From Streptomyces sp. NBC_01314 (lineage in GTDB: Bacteria; Actinomycetota; Actinomycetes; Streptomycetales; Streptomycetaceae): 64,000 nt of DNA. Position numbers and translations under genes: made by a program. The stretch lies in assembly GCF_041435215.1 (NCBI RefSeq), contig NZ_CP108394.1, forward strand, positions 2,232,001-2,296,000, read 5' to 3'. The notes under the pieces were generated by a model that was given only the letters and a program-made list of their open reading frames with translations, ran no database searches and was not told the origin of the DNA. Shown one piece after another: positions 60,575-64,000 of the stretch (its first letter is position 1; every line of letters starts with the position of its first letter).

Positions 60575-61936
60575 TCAGAACAGTGCCAGGCCCTCGCCGC
60601 CGGTGTCCGCGATGACTGGCCGGGACTGGGCAGGGAGGTCGTCCACGCGGTCAGGACCGGCCGCGGCGGCCACGGCAGGGGCCGTCTCGGCCAACCAGAC
60701 GCGAAACCGCTCGACGGCTTCGCGGTAGGGGACTCGCGCCAGGACACGGTGCTCGCCGGAGGGGCAGCAGTCGACGGCGACAGTGAGCAGGCAGGAACGG
60801 GGCGCGTTCTGACTGCCCGTCCAGGACACGCGCAGAACACCGCACGGCGTGCGCCCGCGGGGGACTCGGTGGGTCGGGCGCAGTGATCGGCAGGCTATGT
60901 GGGCGGTCCATGCGGCGAGGTGCGGCAGGGGCAGGGTGGTGCGGGCGCGGCAGCCGGGGCAGCGGTGCCAGTGGCGGAGCCAGTCGTCGGTGTCGGTGTG
61001 GAAGAGGCGTGTGTAGCGGTTCGCCACCCGGATGTCGTTGCTGTACAGGTGGTCGGGACGTTCCAGTGTGTTGCAGGACTGGCAGACGGGGGCGCGGACG
61101 TAGCCGTGTTCGTGGCAGTGGTCGAGGACCGCGGCGGGCGCGCCGCGGCAGACGGCGCACGCCCACCCGGCCACCCTGCGGGAGGTACCGGGCTTCCTGC
61201 TGAGCACCGAGTACAGCTGGCCTTCCAGCTCTGCCTTGTACGGGCGCGGTGAGGCGGCGGGACCCTCGGGGCTCGTCGTCCGCCGACCGTCGACGTCTCG
61301 CCGACCGTCGGCGTCTCGGGCCCGCCCGGGGTGGGAGGGCGGCTCGGTGGCGGCTGCGCCTGCCCGGCGGGTCCGCGCGGCTTGCACCCACTGCGCTTCG
61401 GCGTGCTCGGCCGCGTCGAGCAGCCTGACCATGGCGCGCGGCAGCCACCACGTCCGCTGCGTCCCGTCGCGGGTCTGCTCCACGAGCAACTGTCGCCAGT
61501 CGATCCCCGCCAGATGGTACGGCCGGCCGAGGTCACGTCGTGCTGCCCGCTCGGGGCCGCCCGGCTCCCGCAGTTCCCCCGTGATGCGTCGGCGCCAACG
61601 CAGCGGCGTCTCCTCGTCGCACTCCTGCCTCGGCGCCCCACGAAACGGACCGATGCGGACCAGGTCCTGCCGATCCATCCCCACCGCGTTCAGTTCCGCG
61701 GCCGCCCGGCGCACCTCACCCTCCGGAACACTCCACTGACCGCCGCTCGCCCTCACCGTCGCCACCACATGGCCGCCGAGCAGGACGTACCCCACCCGGG
61801 CATGGGCAGGAGAGCAGGTGAATGCCCCAGAAGCCGTCGGCACAGCACTGTCGGCCGTCAGATCGACCCACAGAGCGTCCGCGACACTCAGGGTGATCAG
61901 GCCGTCCGTGCGACCGGACATGACACGCTCTGACAT
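60575..61936 (-). CDS. HNH endonuclease (recombination endonuclease VII-like) protein
   Basis: A 453-residue protein. Residues ~255-320 hold an endonuclease-VII/HNH domain: CAVCRGAPAAVLDHCHEHG, then RAPVCQSCNTLERP, with the paired CxxC zinc ligands, the catalytic DHCH and the Asn. A further CPGCRARTTLPL follows. The N-terminal ~180 residues include RRRITGELREPGGPERAA and a WWLPRAMVRLLDAAEH segment of unknown function; the middle is disordered. It probably cuts DNA. Such proteins occur on mobile elements and in phage-related regions; no recombinase is adjacent. ATG 61936 or 61921. Confidence 0.78.
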   Translation of the reverse strand: MSERVMSGRTDGLITLSVADALWVDLTADSAVPTASGAFTCSPAHARVGYVLLGGHVVATVRASGGQWSVPEGEVRRAAAELNAVGMDRQDLVRIGPFRGAPRQECDEETPLRWRRRITGELREPGGPERAARRDLGRPYHLAGIDWRQLLVEQTRDGTQRTWWLPRAMVRLLDAAEHAEAQWVQAARTRRAGAAATEPPSHPGRARDADGRRDVDGRRTTSPEGPAASPRPYKAELEGQLYSVLSRKPGTSRRVAGWACAVCRGAPAAVLDHCHEHGYVRAPVCQSCNTLERPDHLYSNDIRVANRYTRLFHTDTDDWLRHWHRCPGCRARTTLPLPHLAAWTAHIACRSLRPTHRVPRGRTPCGVLRVSWTGSQNAPRSCLLTVAVDCCPSGEHRVLARVPYREAVERFRVWLAETAPAVAAAAGPDRVDDLPAQSRPVIADTGGEGLALF

Positions 61937-62057
61937 ACCGACAGGCTAACGGCGCCGACGCGGCAACGGGCTTCCAAGCGCCGACCGCTGGGGCGTGGAG
62001 CCGTACCCGCCGAGCGGCAGGACCGCCTGGGCCGAGATCGACAGCCCCGAAGTGAGG

Positions 62058-62406
62058 ACCGCCCCAGCAATCGGATGAGCTGGGCCGGGAGCTGACGCGG
62101 GCCTACGGCTGGGGTCCCCGGTACGTCGTGGAGTGCGAGACCGCGGCGCGCGTGCGTCCGCCGCGCCGGATCATGGAGCGGGCCGTCGAGGCCTATCGGG
62201 CCGGGCGCATCGGGGTGCGGGCCGTCGCCATCGCGGCCCTGAGCGGCGCCGATTCGCGTGCAACCGAGCGGGAACTCGACGAGGCCGGCATCCGGCCGCC
62301 CCAGGCCCCGCCGTCGGGGCGTGTCGACGTACGGGCCCTTATCGTCCGGCGCGACGAGCCGCGCCGGACCGCGAAGCCGCCCGAGGACGGACAGGAGTTG
62401 CGGTAG
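62058..62406 (+). pseudogene. C-terminal fragment of an HTH/ImmA-like regulatory protein
   Basis: The frame opens after a TGA at about 62055 with no start: DELGRELTRAYGWGPRYVV, CETAARVRPPRRIMERAV, EAYRAGRIGVRAVAIAALS and DSRATERELDEAGIRPP. This looks like the end of an ImmA/IrrE or HTH regulatory protein of Streptomyces (a helix-rich PRR-MERA-EAY-G segment is common there). A GTG at 62128 could start a 92-residue peptide. The upstream part is missing. Confidence 0.4.
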
Positions 62407-62682
62407 TGGCCGACTGAAGCACTCAACGGCCCAACCGAGGCGCCCAGTAGCAGCACCTTGGCGGGATCGCTCGACCGGCCCGGCACCCCCAGTGCGTACA
62501 CAAATTCGGATCCTCGGAAATCACGCAAGCGCGTTGACGGCGCTAACAAGCTACCGCCATGCTTGAAGCGCCAACAAGGCGCATCCATAGCACGCGTGGC
62601 CCCTTCCGCCGCACCCAGCAACGGGGACAGACGGTTGAAGTTACTGGTTCGCCCAGGGTCATGGGGTACCAAGGGGGAGATC

Positions 62683-63669
62683 GTGCCATTCTTCATACCC
62701 GTCCTGCTCATTGGTGTCGGGGTGGCGACCGGTGGTAGCGGGGCCATCCTCGGCGGCAAAGGCTTCCACGACCTGAAGCGTTCGAGGGACCGGCTCAAGG
62801 AGGCGGGCCAGGGCTACGAGCGACGCCGAGCCCAGACCGAGGACGCACTGGCGGCGACGAACACTGCCCTTGAGGCACTGGGGGAGCAGCAGAGACAGGC
62901 GTTCACCGACGTCGTCGTACGCATGGGCGACTTCCTGCGTCGCCACGAGCGACAGGTGCGCGAGAGCGAGCGGCTGCTGGTGGAGGGCGTCGACGCCACC
63001 ATGACCAAGATGCCCGGGCTTCGCGGCCTCGATGTCGACGCGGTGGCATGGATCGGCGGGGCTCTCGGATCCGCGGCGGCGGGAGCGGGCGCGGGCGCTG
63101 GGATCACGGCGGCAGCGAGCAGCTTCGGAGTCGCGAGCACCGGAGTGGCGATCTCCGGCCTGACGGGTGCCGCGGCCGAGAGTGCGGCCCTCGCCTTCCT
63201 GGGCGGTGGGTCGCTTGCATCGGGTGGCGGCGGGATGGCCCTGGGAGCCACGGCGCTCAACTTCGTCACCATCGGTCCCGCGCTGCTTGTCGGTGGCCTG
63301 GTCGTCAAGGGTCAAGGCACGAAGGCGATCACCCGGGCGAGAGAGTTCGAGGCGCAGATCGCCGTGGCAATGGCTGAGCTTGACGAGACGGACGCCCGTC
63401 TGAAGGGCGTCGACGCCCGCGCCGCGGAGCTGCGCGGGCTTCTCACGGACCTCACCTTCCGAGCGCTCGACGCGCTGGAGCTTCTGGAGTCCGAGCCGTT
63501 CGATCCGCCGAGGCACGCCGCGCGCTTCCAGCGGGCCATGACACTGACCATGGCGGTCCGCGACGTGGCAGCGACTCCGATTGTCGACAGTGAAGGCAAG
63601 CTGGACGAGCGCAGCGCAAACCTCACCATCAGGTACAGACCCTTGACCGAGGAGACTCAGGATGACTGA
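62683..63669 (+). CDS. Glycine-zipper membrane protein with coiled coils, function unknown
   Basis: A 328-residue protein. A hydrophobic N-terminus (PFFIPVLLIGVGVATGG, ~2-25) is followed by a charged coiled coil (~30-110), then a Gly/Ala-rich hydrophobic block ~125-215 with repeated GxxxG/GAGAG spacing (AWIGGALGSAAAGAGAGAG; LAFLGGGSLASGGGG; FVTIGPALLVGGLVV), and a second helical region. The block could form two or three membrane hairpins. GTG 62683 has AAGGGGGAGA upstream. It overlaps the next gene by 8 bp. A membrane-active or pore-forming role is possible, but that is inference. The 276 bp before it show only a TTGACG-type promoter candidate near 62533. Confidence 0.75.
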   Translation: MPFFIPVLLIGVGVATGGSGAILGGKGFHDLKRSRDRLKEAGQGYERRRAQTEDALAATNTALEALGEQQRQAFTDVVVRMGDFLRRHERQVRESERLLVEGVDATMTKMPGLRGLDVDAVAWIGGALGSAAAGAGAGAGITAAASSFGVASTGVAISGLTGAAAESAALAFLGGGSLASGGGGMALGATALNFVTIGPALLVGGLVVKGQGTKAITRAREFEAQIAVAMAELDETDARLKGVDARAAELRGLLTDLTFRALDALELLESEPFDPPRHAARFQRAMTLTMAVRDVAATPIVDSEGKLDERSANLTIRYRPLTEETQDD

Positions 63670-64000
63670 CCGGCCCAAGGTGCATGTAGGCAAGGTCGTC
63701 AACGCGGCCAAGGGCTCCGTTCGGGCGATGGACGGCTTCGCTGCGTTGAACCAGATTGTCGATGCCACCCGAGAGTGCATCCACATTCACGAGGTTGAGA
63801 GCACCAAGAGAGCCCGGCTGGAGGCCTACGAAGCCACGGAAGTCGCTCGGATCCGGGCCGCTGAAGCCATCCTCAAGGACTACTTCGCACAGGCATTCGC
63901 GGAACGACGCAACATCTACGAGGAGATGTTCACCCGGCTGGACAGGGCACTCGACGAGGGGAACGGCGAAGTGCTGCAGACCGTCGTGCGGGGGATCGTC
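63662..64000 (+). CDS. Helical hypothetical protein coupled to the glycine-zipper gene (3' end outside the window)
   Basis: Its ATG lies inside the end of the preceding gene (8-bp overlap). 113 codons are visible and run off the right edge: MTDRPKVHVGKVVNAAKGS, ALNQIVDATRECIHIHEVE, then a long charged helix (ARIRAAEAILKDYFAQAFAE; MFTRLDRALDEGNGEV). The heptad-like pattern suggests a coiled coil that could pair with the coiled coil of its neighbour. No family recognised; the strong coupling says the two work together. Confidence 0.75.
   Translation, partial: MTDRPKVHVGKVVNAAKGSVRAMDGFAALNQIVDATRECIHIHEVESTKRARLEAYEATEVARIRAAEAILKDYFAQAFAERRNIYEEMFTRLDRALDEGNGEVLQTVVRGIV

Noticed and set aside
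62407..62682. A tRNA or small RNA gene before the glycine-zipper gene
   Set aside because: I could not fold a cloverleaf or find a conserved tRNA motif; only weak promoter-like boxes are visible.

Overview
The window is high-GC actinobacterial chromosome and almost certainly Streptomyces. Codon third positions are strongly G/C, GTG and TTG starts are common, many genes overlap by stop-start (ATGA or GTGA), Tat-type exported hydrolases are frequent, and the sugar ABC operon has no ATPase gene of its own (typical of the MsiK-dependent systems of this genus). Several clusters match Streptomyces coelicolor neighbourhoods I know. There is no tRNA, rRNA or CRISPR that I can support.

Layout. (1) 1-11.2 kb: a sugar-uptake and hydrolysis operon (PfkB kinase tail, solute-binding lipoprotein, two permeases, AP-superfamily phosphodiesterase, GH2 beta-galactosidase), then two Tat-exported proteins (metallophosphoesterase-LamG and PHP phosphoesterase). 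(2) 11.3-16.7 kb: a leftward catabolic operon (SDR, amidohydrolase, acyl-CoA ligase, MaoC hydratase) divergent from MarR and IclR regulators. (3) 16.7-22.8 kb: a frameshifted remnant, a serine hydrolase, a Ser/Thr kinase with an extracytoplasmic beta-propeller, and a secreted GH16 glucanase behind a CebR-like operator. (4) 22.9-27.3 kb: an IS605-family (tnpB) scrap, broken transketolase and transaldolase genes, and intact zwf-opcA-gnd: a decayed second pentose-phosphate cluster. (5) 27.5-33.6 kb: a catalase-fold/animal-haem-peroxidase fusion protein, a nitroreductase-like protein and a repeat-containing membrane protein. (6) 33.6-38.9 kb: a quinate/shikimate catabolic set (QuiC-like dehydratase, AroE, TetR, MHS-type transporter). 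(7) 39.0-43.0 kb: a TetR-controlled DHA2 exporter with a serine hydrolase. (8) 43.1-46.4 kb: two saccharopine-dehydrogenase-like proteins and an FAD amino-acid oxidase. (9) 46.6-54.2 kb: a pterin/pyrimidine-like cluster containing a GTP cyclohydrolase II paralogue with Met at the switch position 120, a creatininase-family hydrolase, a zinc-site-less PTPS homologue, a methyltransferase, a GT4 glycosyltransferase, a flippase-like membrane protein, an MDR dehydrogenase and a CDP-alcohol phosphotransferase. (10) 54.3-57.8 kb: an AraC remnant, then LacI, SDR and Gfo/Idh/MocA. (11) 57.9-64 kb: accessory material: a GntR regulator, a chain of overlapping small genes, a methyltransferase, an endonuclease-VII-type HNH protein, an HTH/ImmA-like fragment and, at the edge, a glycine-zipper membrane protein with a coupled partner.

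The most interesting part is region 9. It matches the SCO6650-SCO6655 neighbourhood, whose GCH II paralogue makes the formylated pyrimidine FAPy and whose PTPS homologue has lost the PTPS active site. Together with a formamide-hydrolase-like creatininase and lipid-linked enzymes, it looks like a pathway whose end product has not been described. Second is the single-chain catalase-like/haem-dioxygenase fusion in region 5, a likely oxylipin-type enzyme paired with a nitroreductase-like protein.
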